From contig CAYRGG010000056.1 in assembly GCA_964423745.1 (NCBI GenBank), positions 1-27,560 on the forward strand: a DNA stretch of 27,560 bases, read 5' to 3'. Position 1 is the stretch's first letter. Each line of letters opens with the position of its first letter. Under the pieces are notes generated by a model that was given only the letters and a program-made list of their open reading frames with translations, did not search any database and was not told the DNA's origin. Shown here piece by piece: positions 16,097 through 24,770 of the stretch. This stretch comes from CAYRGG01 sp964423745 (GTDB taxonomy: Bacteria > Pseudomonadota > Gammaproteobacteria > Competibacterales > Competibacteraceae). Both the position numbers and the translations under genes were made by a program.

Positions 16097-19000
16097 ATGT
16101 TGCGTAAATGGATCTACGTCTTCCTGCTAACCCTCATCAGCCTAACGGCCGATGCCCAATTGGTGAGCGATAAAAGAACCACGTCCCCGAGTCATGACCT
16201 TATTAGCGTTCGTTACCGCTCCTTTGCCAACACCCGCAGCAATGAACTGTTCCTCGGTATCCCCAATCTATGGCGTCGCCATTGGCGCAGTGAGCGGGAT
16301 ATCAAATGGGTACGTGGGGAGAACCGCGTCACCTTCACCTTCGATCCCACCGCAGACCAGTTGATCACCACCGTAGAGAACCGCACGGGGCGTTATACCC
16401 TAACCTATCCCGATGTCAGCCGACGTGTTACGCGGGTCAAAGGTGGCCGCTTTACCCTGGCCCAGTTGAACGTGCTGACCCTCAACCTGGTTAACCTGGA
16501 CAGACGGGCCGACGTGGCGCTGCGTGATGTCATGCTGGATAACCAGCCCCTTGGTGATTTTACGGTTCGTAAATGGCAGCGCTGGAACGTGCGGGACTAC
16601 TGCTTTGGGCACGGATTTACACTCACCGGTATCATCGACTTAAAGGGCCGCTTCAGCCGTTGGCGGGAAAGTAGCAAGGTGGAACTGAACGTCGGTGTGG
16701 ATCGCCGGACCACTACCGTGTGCGAGGTGAAAAACCGTCGTCCCTCAGCGCAGGCTGGACCCGATAAGACCGTGCCTCTGGGTAGCGTGGTGCAACTGGA
16801 TGGCGCTGGCTCCACCGATGCCGACGGCGATCCCCTTACCTTCGATTGGTCCTTGACCGAACGCCCCGCAAACAGCGCGGCTGTCTTGGATGACCACACC
16901 CGTCTTAACCCCCAGTTTACCGTAGATAAACCGGGCCAGTACAAAGCCCAGCTCATTGTCAACGACGGTGAACTAGAAAGCGACCCGGACACCACTGTCA
17001 TTACTACCGAGAACAGCATGCCGGTGGCCGATGCCGGAGATGATCAAACGGTGCCCGTCAACAGCACGGTCTTTTTAGACGCCATTCATTCTTATGATGA
17101 CGATGGTGATGTTCTGTCTTATCAATGGCTGCTCATCAGCCGCCCGGATGACAGCGCGGCCTCCTTGCGGGATGCGGCAACGGCGCAGCCCAGTTTTATT
17201 GCCGATGTGCTGGGCGACTACGACGTGCAATTGGTGGTGAACGACGGCTGGGTGGACAGCGACGCGGATACCCTCACCATCACCACCACCAACAGCCGCC
17301 CCATCGCGGATGCTGGGGAGGCGCAAACCGTCTTTACGGGGGATACCGTCACCCTAGATGGGGGTTTGTCAACGGATGCCGATGGGGATGATCTCAATTA
17401 CCGCTGGAGCTTTACCCTCCGTCCCGAAGGGAGCACCGCGACACTGGATGACACCACCCGACTGGATCCCCAGTTTACCCCCGATGAGGCCGGTACCTAT
17501 GTGGCGCAACTCATCGTCAATGACGGCCATACCGATAGTCTACCCACCACGGTGACCATTGAAGCTGAGGTGTTTGTTGAGCCTAATCACCCCCCGGTAG
17601 CGGATGCGGGAGACGATCAAACGGTCATAGTGGGCGAGCCGGTCACGCTGGATGCCTCCGGTTCCCGGGACCCCGATGGCGATACCCTAGACTATGCCTG
17701 GTCCTTCGTGACGCCTGCAGGGAGCACGGCAAGCCTCCATGACACGTCAGCCTTACGGCCCCGCTTTACCCCGGATATGGCAGGCACTTATACCGCTATT
17801 TTGATTGTGAAGGACGATGAGCAGGCCAGTAGTACAGACCGGGTGGTCATTTCTGCTGAAGCTCCCGTTGAACCTAATGAGCCACCGGTAGCAGATGCCG
17901 GTGAGGATCAAACGGTAACGCTGGGTGGGACAGTGATCTTGAATGCTGCAGGCTCAAGCGATCCCGACGGCGATGCTTTACGTTACCAGTGGACACTCAC
18001 CGCACCGAGTGGCAGCCGTGCCGTGCTCACTGGAACCACCACCGTCAATCCTGGTTTTACCCCGGATGTGGAAGGGCTTTATAGCGTCACTCTGGTAGTC
18101 AATGACGGTGTGGTGGATAGTGCGCCTGTGTCCGTGCAAGTGACGGTCACGACAACCCCACCGCTCCCCCCGGATCCCGCCACGGTGGCGCCTGCCTTAG
18201 ATCCCACCGCCGAGCAGACGGTGTATGACATGACCGCCTTCTTGTATACCGGTTCTAACCCCATTCAAACCGGCGTGGCCCCCGGCACCATCGAACCCCG
18301 CCGGGCGGCGGTGATTCGTGGGCGGGTTTTAGATCGCGACAATCAGCCCTTGCCAGGGGTGGAGATCACCATTCAGCACTCTGATGAATTCGGCCAAACC
18401 CGCTCTCGGGAGGATGGGGCTTTTGATATGGCGGTCAATGGAGGTGGCTATATCACCATCAATTATCAAAAGACGGGTTTTCTACCCGTGCAACGCCGGG
18501 TGAAAGCCCCCTGGCAGGATTATGTGTTTGCCGACGAGGTGGTGATGATTCCCCTGGATTCCCAGGCCACGGTGGTTGATCTGGCAAGTCTGGACACAAT
18601 AGCGGTTGCTCAAGGGAGTGTGAGTTCGGACGTGGACGGGGAGCGCCAAGCGACGTTGCTGTTCGCTCCGAACACGGAAGCGTCTATGGTGTTGCCGGAT
18701 GGCTCGACCCAAGCGTTAGATCGCATTACGGTACGGGCCACGGAGTATACCGTGGGGGAGAATGGACCCGAAGCCATGCCGGGGCCGTTACCAACCGCGT
18801 CGGGCTATACTTATGCGGTGGAGTTGAGTGTGGATGAGGCCATGGCGGCGGGCGCGACCCGGGTCAACTTTTCGAAAAATGTGCCGGTGTATGTGGATAA
18901 TTTCTTGGAGTTTCCCACCGGGGAGGTGGTACCTGCCGGTTATTATGACCGCGCTAAGGCAGCATGGATACCCGCAGACAATGGCCGCATCATTGAGATC

Positions 19001-22000
19001 CTGGCCATCGACAATGAGCAAGCACAGCTGGATGTGGACGGCAGTGGTACCGTGGCGGATGTAACAGCGTTAGAAGCGTTGGGTATTTCTACAGACGAGT
19101 TGGTGCGGTTAGCGGGTTTATATACCCCAGGGAAAAGTCTCTGGCGAGTAGGGATTAATCACTTTACACCCTGGGATTTTAACTGGCCTTATGGTCCGCC
19201 GGACGATGCTGACCCACCACCGAATGATCCTCCTGAATTACCCAACGATAACGAGCCTAATACAGAGGATCAAAACCCTTGTTCTGGCTGCGTGATTCGG
19301 GCAGAGAGTCAGGTATTAGAGGAATCTTGGCCGGTCATAGGCACGCCCTTTAATCTCCATTACAGCAGTAAACGCACCCTGGGCAGAGCGGAGAATAATA
19401 CAATAACCATTCCGCTGAGTGGTGATAGTCTTCCTGCTAGCGTGAAGACGATCGAGCTAACAGTAACTGTTGCCGGTCAGCACTTCGAGCGCACTTTTCC
19501 GGCGCAGACTAATTTGAGCTATGAATATGTTTGGGATAAGCGCGACGGTTATGGCCGTCCGATGTATGGCGTTCCAAAGGCACAAATCAGCATTAATTAT
19601 GTATATGACACAGTCTACTATGCTGCGTCAGATGATTTCCAACGCAATTTTAACCGTTTTGGCGAGGCTTCGGACGAAAGCAACGGCCGCTTTCGCATTA
19701 TTGGCGAGCGGAGTAATCAACCGATTCGGTTGAATAGAACCTGGTCTGTATTGTTTGAGGATACGCAAAACGGTACAGCCGGACTTGGGGGACTGTCGCT
19801 CGATGTACACCATCAATATAGCCCGGAACAAGCCACGCTTTATAAGGGCAGCGGTGAGGTGTCAAGCGTCAGCACCGAACTTCAAGGCTTTGACAATGTG
19901 GTCGCAGAGTTGGTGGCTGGTAACGGTAAAAGAAGTACCTACTACTCCGGTGATGGAGGACCTGCAACGGATGCTGAGATCGGATTTATTAGTAATCTTA
20001 CATTAGCACCGGACGGTAGCCTCTACTACTTAGATGCACACTTTTACACGTATGGCGGAAGTCGTCCTGTCATCCGTAAAATAAGTCCTGATGGCATCAT
20101 CTCAACCGTTTCTATAAATGGTTCATCTAGTACATATGACAATATGACTTCATTTTTGGTTGGGTCCGACGGTAGTTTTTATATCCTTGATGATGGATTT
20201 ATTCGCCATATCAATTCAGAAGGCACCGTTGTTAATACCATTGCAGGTGGCTATAACGGACACCAATGTTATTATTCATCGGATTACCCAGAAGAAGGCG
20301 AAGCTTCATTGTTTCGCTTTACAGGAACGGATTTTGATATCGATGCGGATGATAATATTTATTTCACGGATTGTGGTCGAGTATGGCGATTGGATAACAC
20401 CCGCTATCTCACCGCACTGACAGGCAAGCGAAGGTATGATGAAATTGTAGAAAATGTTCCCGCGAGTCAAAGTACTCGGCCAGGTTTCAACGCCATTGAA
20501 TTAGCGCCAGACGGGGGTTTTTATACTGTAGCAAATGTTAGCAATAGGGATAATACGCAATACATTCTCCTTAGCCGGGTAGACAAACATGGTCTTATCT
20601 CGACGGTTCTAAATACTAAAAATTTCCTTGGACCATTGCACGGTGGACGTTTTATGGACCAGTCCTACGTGACGATTCATGCGAGGGATGGTATTGCTAT
20701 TGATAGCAGTAATTTTTTAATGTTAGTTAACAACGATGCTTTTGAAGATGAGTCTGGTTTTTCACATTATGGTTATCAAGGTAGTGTCTACAGCATTTAT
20801 CGAATTAACGATAAAGGTGCTATTCAAACACTGCTGAGCACTGAATCACCTGGCTATGTATTCCAAAATGGGCTTGTTACACCTGCGAAATATCAAGAGA
20901 TTACCAATCTCTCTCTCTCGCCCGATAAACGCTATCTCTATTTTAGTAGCTTTTCCCTAGAAAGCGGTCATCAGATCTTTCGTATTAGCCTAGGTTCTCC
21001 TAAAGCTTTATCTACCGATCTCGTTATCCCGAGTCAAGACGGAACTAAGTACTACTCGTTTGATACTCATGGCCGCCACCTAACAACACATAGCGCCATT
21101 GATCAAGCACTACTATACCAATTTGAGTATGACGACGACGGGTACTTGATCTCGGTTACCGATGGCGATGGCGACGCCACCGTGATCGAGCGTGATAGCG
21201 CGACTGGCGATCCAACAGCCATTGTGTCCCCCGACGGGCTGCGCACCATCCTCACAGCCGATGACAACGGCTATGTCAATTCCATTACCAACCCGGCTAA
21301 TGAAACGCATACAATACGTTACACGCCCGAGGGTCTGCTCACCTATTACGAGCGTCCCCGCGGCAACGCCAATGAATTTACCTATGACGCCATGGGACGA
21401 CTGACACAGGATCGTGATTCGCTAGGGGGTGGCTGGACCCTTGACCGCACCGAGCTAGACTCAGGCCATCAGGTTGCGATGACCGATGGCGAAAACCGCA
21501 CCCGGACCTTCTCGGTGGAGAAGCTTGCTAACGGGGATCGGCGTTTAAGCACCGAGCAACCCGATGGCACTACCCATACCCGGCTGCAGAAAACCGACGG
21601 CAGTGAGGTGACGACAGCGGCCGATGGAACCGTAGTGACCGTTCACGAAGGTCCCGATCCTCGGTTTGGTATGCAAAGCCCTATCCCTGAGCGCACTACC
21701 GTGCAAACGCCCAGCGGCTTAACGGCCAACACTACCGTTAGTCGCACAGTGGAATTAGATCTGAGCAAAAATGTCTTAGCGCTCAGCCAACAAACCGACA
21801 CCCTCACCACTAACGACCGGACAACCTCGGTGGTGTACACGGCCGCCGATAAAACCTTTGTCACCACCAGCCCCGAGGGGCGTCAACGCACCACCGTCAC
21901 CGATGAGCAGGGTCGTGTCGCTACGGTGCAGGTACCTGGGTTACAGGCCAGTCAATACAGCTACGACACCCGAGGACGGCTACAAAGCATCACGTCCGGC

Positions 22001-24016
22001 GAGCGCACCGTGACCTTTAGCTATGATGATCACGGATTTTTAGATACCACCACCGATGCTCTGAATCGGGTGGTGGACTTTGACTACGATCTCGCCGGGC
22101 GGGTGGTTAAACAAACCCTACCGGATTCGCGGGTGATTGGCTTTAGTTACGATGCTAACGGGAATCTCACTAATCTCACCCCGCCGGGGAGAACTGCTCA
22201 TCAGTTTGGCTACAACGCGGTAGACCTCTCGGATCAGTACTCACCCCCCGATGCGGGCATGGGTAACCCAAACACCGGTTACACCTATGATCTCACCAAG
22301 CAGTTACTCGATGTCGAGCGGCCTGATGGCAAACGCATCGAGTTAGACTATGATGACGCCGGTAGACTGATCTCAATGATGACACCCCAGGGTGCGACCA
22401 CCTTCGGCTACCAACCCGAGACCGGGCAACTCGACAGTCTCATGACGCCTGAGGGCAACCGCTTAACCTTCGGCTATGATGGCTTCTTGCCGGTACAGGA
22501 AACGTGGGATGGGGAGATCAATGGTGACGTGACGTGGGGTTATGACAATAACTTCTGGTTACGGACTTTAGCTGTCAATGGCAATCCTATCGATTATGCT
22601 TATGACAACGATGGCTTGCTGGTGCAAGCGGGCACCTTGACCTTAACCCCCGATACTCAACATGGGTTGCTGCGGGGCACCCTGCTGGGTCCCGTTGAAA
22701 CCCACCTTGAGTACAACGGCTTTGGGGAAGTCGACAGTGAGACCGCGACGGTGGACGGTAGCTCGCTCTTTAGCACCACCTACACACGGGATAACTTAGG
22801 TCGTATTACTGAAAAGCAAGAGACGGTAGAGGGTTTCCAGACCGTGTATGGGTACCGCTATAACCTCGCTGGGCGGTTAGAAGCGGTAAGCCAAGACGGG
22901 ATGCTTGTGGCGGAGTATAGCTATGATGCCAATGGCAACCGCACCCATGTCAATGGTGTTCTTGTCGGTGAGTATGATGGACAGGACCGGTTGTTGAGCT
23001 ATGGTCAAGTCAGTTACGACTATACCGCCAACGGGGAGTTGGTGAGTAAAACCGCTAGCGGGATGACGACCCACTACGACTATGATGTCTTGGGTAACCT
23101 CCGCCGGGTTACGTTACCTGGTGATGTCACCATTGACTATGTCATCGATGGGCAGAATCGGCGAATTGGCAAGAAAGTCAACGGTACTCTCACCCAAGGC
23201 TTCCTCTACCAAGATCAGCTCAATCCCGTTGCCGAGCTGGATGGCAGCGGCAATGTGGTGGCTCGGTTTGTCTATGCCGATAAGGGTCATGTACCTGCGT
23301 ATATGGTGAAGACTGATCCCGTAATTGGCGAGGACCTGACTTACCGTATTCTCTCAGACCATCTTGGCTCGCCGCGGCTTGTCATCGATACCCGGGATGG
23401 CCGCATCGTCCAGCAGCTGGAGTATGATGTCTGGGGGAATGTCCTCCAAGACACCAATCCTGGCTTCCAGCCCTTTGGGTTTGCCGGTGGGATCTATGAT
23501 CAGCACACAGGACTCGTGCGCTTCGGGGCACGGGATTATGATCCCGGAACGGGACGGTGGACAGCGAAGGATCCGATTCGGTTTGATGGTGGTCTTAATC
23601 TTTATGGTTATGCAGGCAATGACCCCGTTAATTATTTTGATCCGAATGGCTATATCGCTAAACTATGTGGAAAAGCTTTACTGAAAGCTGGGGAATTCTT
23701 ATCTAAAAAACTATTTAAGAAAGGCAAAAAGAGCGTAAACGATATTCTTAAAGACAAAAAGCCTGGAAGAAAAACAAAAGGCAAAACAGAACAACATATT
23801 GGACAAGGTGGTTTAAAAGAAGCCAATAAAGACTTTGACGCATTACATCCGAACAATGTCAGAAATATAGACACAAATTATGGTCCAGGTCGAACAGGTA
23901 CCTTGTCAGATGGTCGAACAGTAACTATTAGACCTGGTAGTACAGATGGTCGTGCGACATTAGAAATACGCAACCCTAAAACTGGTAGGGGCAAGGAAAT
24001 TCGATTCAACGATTAG
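16097..24016 (+). CDS. Giant secreted PKD-NHL-YD/RHS polymorphic toxin
   Basis: A 2639-residue surface or secreted toxin-delivery protein. In order: a Sec signal peptide (1-21, likely cut after ADA); a unique N-terminal domain (~22-214); five PKD/K319L-type domains (~215-303, 304-398, 399-493, 498-588, 594-685) with repeated DADGDPL motifs; a carboxypeptidase-regulatory-like domain (~737-817); a DVDGSGTVADVTAL calcium-loop or dockerin-like patch near 978-1000; a Pro/Asp/Asn-rich linker (~1030-1060); a CSGC motif and the TPFNLHYSS strand region; an NHL-type propeller (~1268-1627); YD repeats (~1674-2456); and the RHS-associated core motif (~2457-2518, ending DPNG). The last ~121 residues (from 2519) form a variable tail with lower G+C and many Lys, ending in a DGRTVTIRPGSTDG...RNPKTGRG pattern; this is the likely toxin, perhaps a small ribonuclease, but it is unidentified. 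No PAAR or VgrG part is present, so type VI export is unlikely. CGAGG precedes the start. Confidence 0.93.
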   Translation: MLRKWIYVFLLTLISLTADAQLVSDKRTTSPSHDLISVRYRSFANTRSNELFLGIPNLWRRHWRSERDIKWVRGENRVTFTFDPTADQLITTVENRTGRYTLTYPDVSRRVTRVKGGRFTLAQLNVLTLNLVNLDRRADVALRDVMLDNQPLGDFTVRKWQRWNVRDYCFGHGFTLTGIIDLKGRFSRWRESSKVELNVGVDRRTTTVCEVKNRRPSAQAGPDKTVPLGSVVQLDGAGSTDADGDPLTFDWSLTERPANSAAVLDDHTRLNPQFTVDKPGQYKAQLIVNDGELESDPDTTVITTENSMPVADAGDDQTVPVNSTVFLDAIHSYDDDGDVLSYQWLLISRPDDSAASLRDAATAQPSFIADVLGDYDVQLVVNDGWVDSDADTLTITTTNSRPIADAGEAQTVFTGDTVTLDGGLSTDADGDDLNYRWSFTLRPEGSTATLDDTTRLDPQFTPDEAGTYVAQLIVNDGHTDSLPTTVTIEAEVFVEPNHPPVADAGDDQTVIVGEPVTLDASGSRDPDGDTLDYAWSFVTPAGSTASLHDTSALRPRFTPDMAGTYTAILIVKDDEQASSTDRVVISAEAPVEPNEPPVADAGEDQTVTLGGTVILNAAGSSDPDGDALRYQWTLTAPSGSRAVLTGTTTVNPGFTPDVEGLYSVTLVVNDGVVDSAPVSVQVTVTTTPPLPPDPATVAPALDPTAEQTVYDMTAFLYTGSNPIQTGVAPGTIEPRRAAVIRGRVLDRDNQPLPGVEITIQHSDEFGQTRSREDGAFDMAVNGGGYITINYQKTGFLPVQRRVKAPWQDYVFADEVVMIPLDSQATVVDLASLDTIAVAQGSVSSDVDGERQATLLFAPNTEASMVLPDGSTQALDRITVRATEYTVGENGPEAMPGPLPTASGYTYAVELSVDEAMAAGATRVNFSKNVPVYVDNFLEFPTGEVVPAGYYDRAKAAWIPADNGRIIEILAIDNEQAQLDVDGSGTVADVTALEALGISTDELVRLAGLYTPGKSLWRVGINHFTPWDFNWPYGPPDDADPPPNDPPELPNDNEPNTEDQNPCSGCVIRAESQVLEESWPVIGTPFNLHYSSKRTLGRAENNTITIPLSGDSLPASVKTIELTVTVAGQHFERTFPAQTNLSYEYVWDKRDGYGRPMYGVPKAQISINYVYDTVYYAASDDFQRNFNRFGEASDESNGRFRIIGERSNQPIRLNRTWSVLFEDTQNGTAGLGGLSLDVHHQYSPEQATLYKGSGEVSSVSTELQGFDNVVAELVAGNGKRSTYYSGDGGPATDAEIGFISNLTLAPDGSLYYLDAHFYTYGGSRPVIRKISPDGIISTVSINGSSSTYDNMTSFLVGSDGSFYILDDGFIRHINSEGTVVNTIAGGYNGHQCYYSSDYPEEGEASLFRFTGTDFDIDADDNIYFTDCGRVWRLDNTRYLTALTGKRRYDEIVENVPASQSTRPGFNAIELAPDGGFYTVANVSNRDNTQYILLSRVDKHGLISTVLNTKNFLGPLHGGRFMDQSYVTIHARDGIAIDSSNFLMLVNNDAFEDESGFSHYGYQGSVYSIYRINDKGAIQTLLSTESPGYVFQNGLVTPAKYQEITNLSLSPDKRYLYFSSFSLESGHQIFRISLGSPKALSTDLVIPSQDGTKYYSFDTHGRHLTTHSAIDQALLYQFEYDDDGYLISVTDGDGDATVIERDSATGDPTAIVSPDGLRTILTADDNGYVNSITNPANETHTIRYTPEGLLTYYERPRGNANEFTYDAMGRLTQDRDSLGGGWTLDRTELDSGHQVAMTDGENRTRTFSVEKLANGDRRLSTEQPDGTTHTRLQKTDGSEVTTAADGTVVTVHEGPDPRFGMQSPIPERTTVQTPSGLTANTTVSRTVELDLSKNVLALSQQTDTLTTNDRTTSVVYTAADKTFVTTSPEGRQRTTVTDEQGRVATVQVPGLQASQYSYDTRGRLQSITSGERTVTFSYDDHGFLDTTTDALNRVVDFDYDLAGRVVKQTLPDSRVIGFSYDANGNLTNLTPPGRTAHQFGYNAVDLSDQYSPPDAGMGNPNTGYTYDLTKQLLDVERPDGKRIELDYDDAGRLISMMTPQGATTFGYQPETGQLDSLMTPEGNRLTFGYDGFLPVQETWDGEINGDVTWGYDNNFWLRTLAVNGNPIDYAYDNDGLLVQAGTLTLTPDTQHGLLRGTLLGPVETHLEYNGFGEVDSETATVDGSSLFSTTYTRDNLGRITEKQETVEGFQTVYGYRYNLAGRLEAVSQDGMLVAEYSYDANGNRTHVNGVLVGEYDGQDRLLSYGQVSYDYTANGELVSKTASGMTTHYDYDVLGNLRRVTLPGDVTIDYVIDGQNRRIGKKVNGTLTQGFLYQDQLNPVAELDGSGNVVARFVYADKGHVPAYMVKTDPVIGEDLTYRILSDHLGSPRLVIDTRDGRIVQQLEYDVWGNVLQDTNPGFQPFGFAGGIYDQHTGLVRFGARDYDPGTGRWTAKDPIRFDGGLNLYGYAGNDPVNYFDPNGYIAKLCGKALLKAGEFLSKKLFKKGKKSVNDILKDKKPGRKTKGKTEQHIGQGGLKEANKDFDALHPNNVRNIDTNYGPGRTGTLSDGRTVTIRPGSTDGRATLEIRNPKTGRGKEIRFND
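21958..23650 (+). repeat. RHS core duplication, copy 1 (inside the long gene)
   Basis: This stretch is repeated at 24771-26466 with a constant offset of 2813 nt up to the NLY motif, where one extra codon in copy 2 makes the offset 2816. The copies diverge at scattered, mostly third-codon positions, except for 22686-23157 (offset copy 25499-25970), where all 472 bases are identical. Homology stops exactly where the variable toxin tails begin. Confidence 0.95.
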
Positions 24017-24029
24017 CGAGTAAGTTATT

Positions 24030-24557
24030 ATGTCCAGAAATAAAGTTGATGCTAAATCAATTTCAGAATTTTCAAAACAATTTGTATCTACTTGGTTAGA
24101 CGATGAATATTTACCTTCTGTTCAGAAGATACGAGAAAAAGATTGGAAAGTAGTTCCAGTTGCAGATTTTATTAATGCGATGGAAGCGGAATGGCTATCG
24201 GATGCAATTGTCAAAGCAGACTTTGAAGAAGTTATTGGACTGTGTTTTATGTTTAATGGCGATCCTGTAGCAGATGTTGTTGACGTAAGTCGAGATTCAT
24301 TACTGAAATACAATGCTTCAAATAGCCATCAATATGTTTGTCTAACCTCTTTAAAATCTGATTTTCTATATTTTAAAGATCACGCAAATCGTTTTTTTCT
24401 GCTCTGTGGAAGTAATGATTTTTTAAAAAATTCTTACAAATGTTCTTTAGAGACTGCTAAATTGATGTATTTCGATTACTGGGTTGATGACGCCTTTCAT
24501 ACTAAAGAAGAAAAACAGTTCTTAATCAAAATATGGGAAAAATATTCAATTATTTAA
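24030..24557 (+). CDS. Probable immunity protein for the first RHS toxin tail
   Basis: A 175-residue protein starting 13 nt after the stop of the long RHS gene. It is acidic, soluble in appearance and low in G+C, like the toxin tail before it. No signal peptide or membrane segment is seen. Small cytoplasmic proteins directly after an RHS or CdiA tail are normally specific antidotes that bind the toxin, so immunity is the default reading. I do not recognise the family; a SUKH-like or other common immunity fold cannot be confirmed by eye. The ribosome-binding site is weak (GAGTAAG upstream), which suggests translational coupling to the toxin gene. Confidence 0.75.
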   Translation: MSRNKVDAKSISEFSKQFVSTWLDDEYLPSVQKIREKDWKVVPVADFINAMEAEWLSDAIVKADFEEVIGLCFMFNGDPVADVVDVSRDSLLKYNASNSHQYVCLTSLKSDFLYFKDHANRFFLLCGSNDFLKNSYKCSLETAKLMYFDYWVDDAFHTKEEKQFLIKIWEKYSII

Positions 24558-24569
24558 CACAAGATAAGA

Positions 24570-24767
24570 TAAAGGGGTCAAGTCGCTTGCTTCATGATAC
24601 ATAGTTCTAAACTCTCTTTATGCCTAGGCCGCAATGCATAAAAAGGGGTCAAGTCGCTTTTTTAATAATACTTCTATGATAGAATTAACTGTGCGAGCAA
24701 GCTGTACGTCCTACTTTTTCCTTTTCCTTTATTTGTGTATCATGAAGAAAGCGACCTGACCCCTTTA
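24570..24767. repeat. 198-bp element with 33-nt inverted ends
   Basis: The left arm (24570-24602) and the reverse complement of the right arm (24735-24767) match at 30 of 33 positions, starting TAAAGGGGTCA and running through GTCGCTT and CTTCATGATACA. A third, internal copy of the outer part, AAAAAGGGGTCAAGTCGCTT, starts at about 24640, and a shortened one, AAAAAGGGGTC, lies at 27291. The element encodes no protein. It separates the first immunity gene from the truncated RHS copy, whose homology starts only 3 nt beyond the right arm. It may be a non-autonomous mobile element or a REP/BIME-type structure mobilised by a transposase elsewhere. Confidence 0.8.
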
Positions 24768-24770
24768 CCT

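Noticed and set aside
16097..16740. Type VI secretion Rhs (PAAR or VgrG start)
   Set aside because: The N-terminus is a Sec signal followed by a unique domain; no PAAR motif and no VgrG, Hcp or EagR gene is present.
16739..18150. Regular spacing of repeats that might suggest a repeat array
   Set aside because: The periodicity comes from five PKD-type domains at the protein level; the DNA units are diverged and coding, so this is not CRISPR or satellite DNA.
22877..23074. Identical 65-residue reverse frames at 22877-23074 and 25690-25887
   Set aside because: They lie antisense to the RHS core inside the 472-bp identical tract, so identity of the frames follows from identity of the DNA; no ribosome-binding site or known family.
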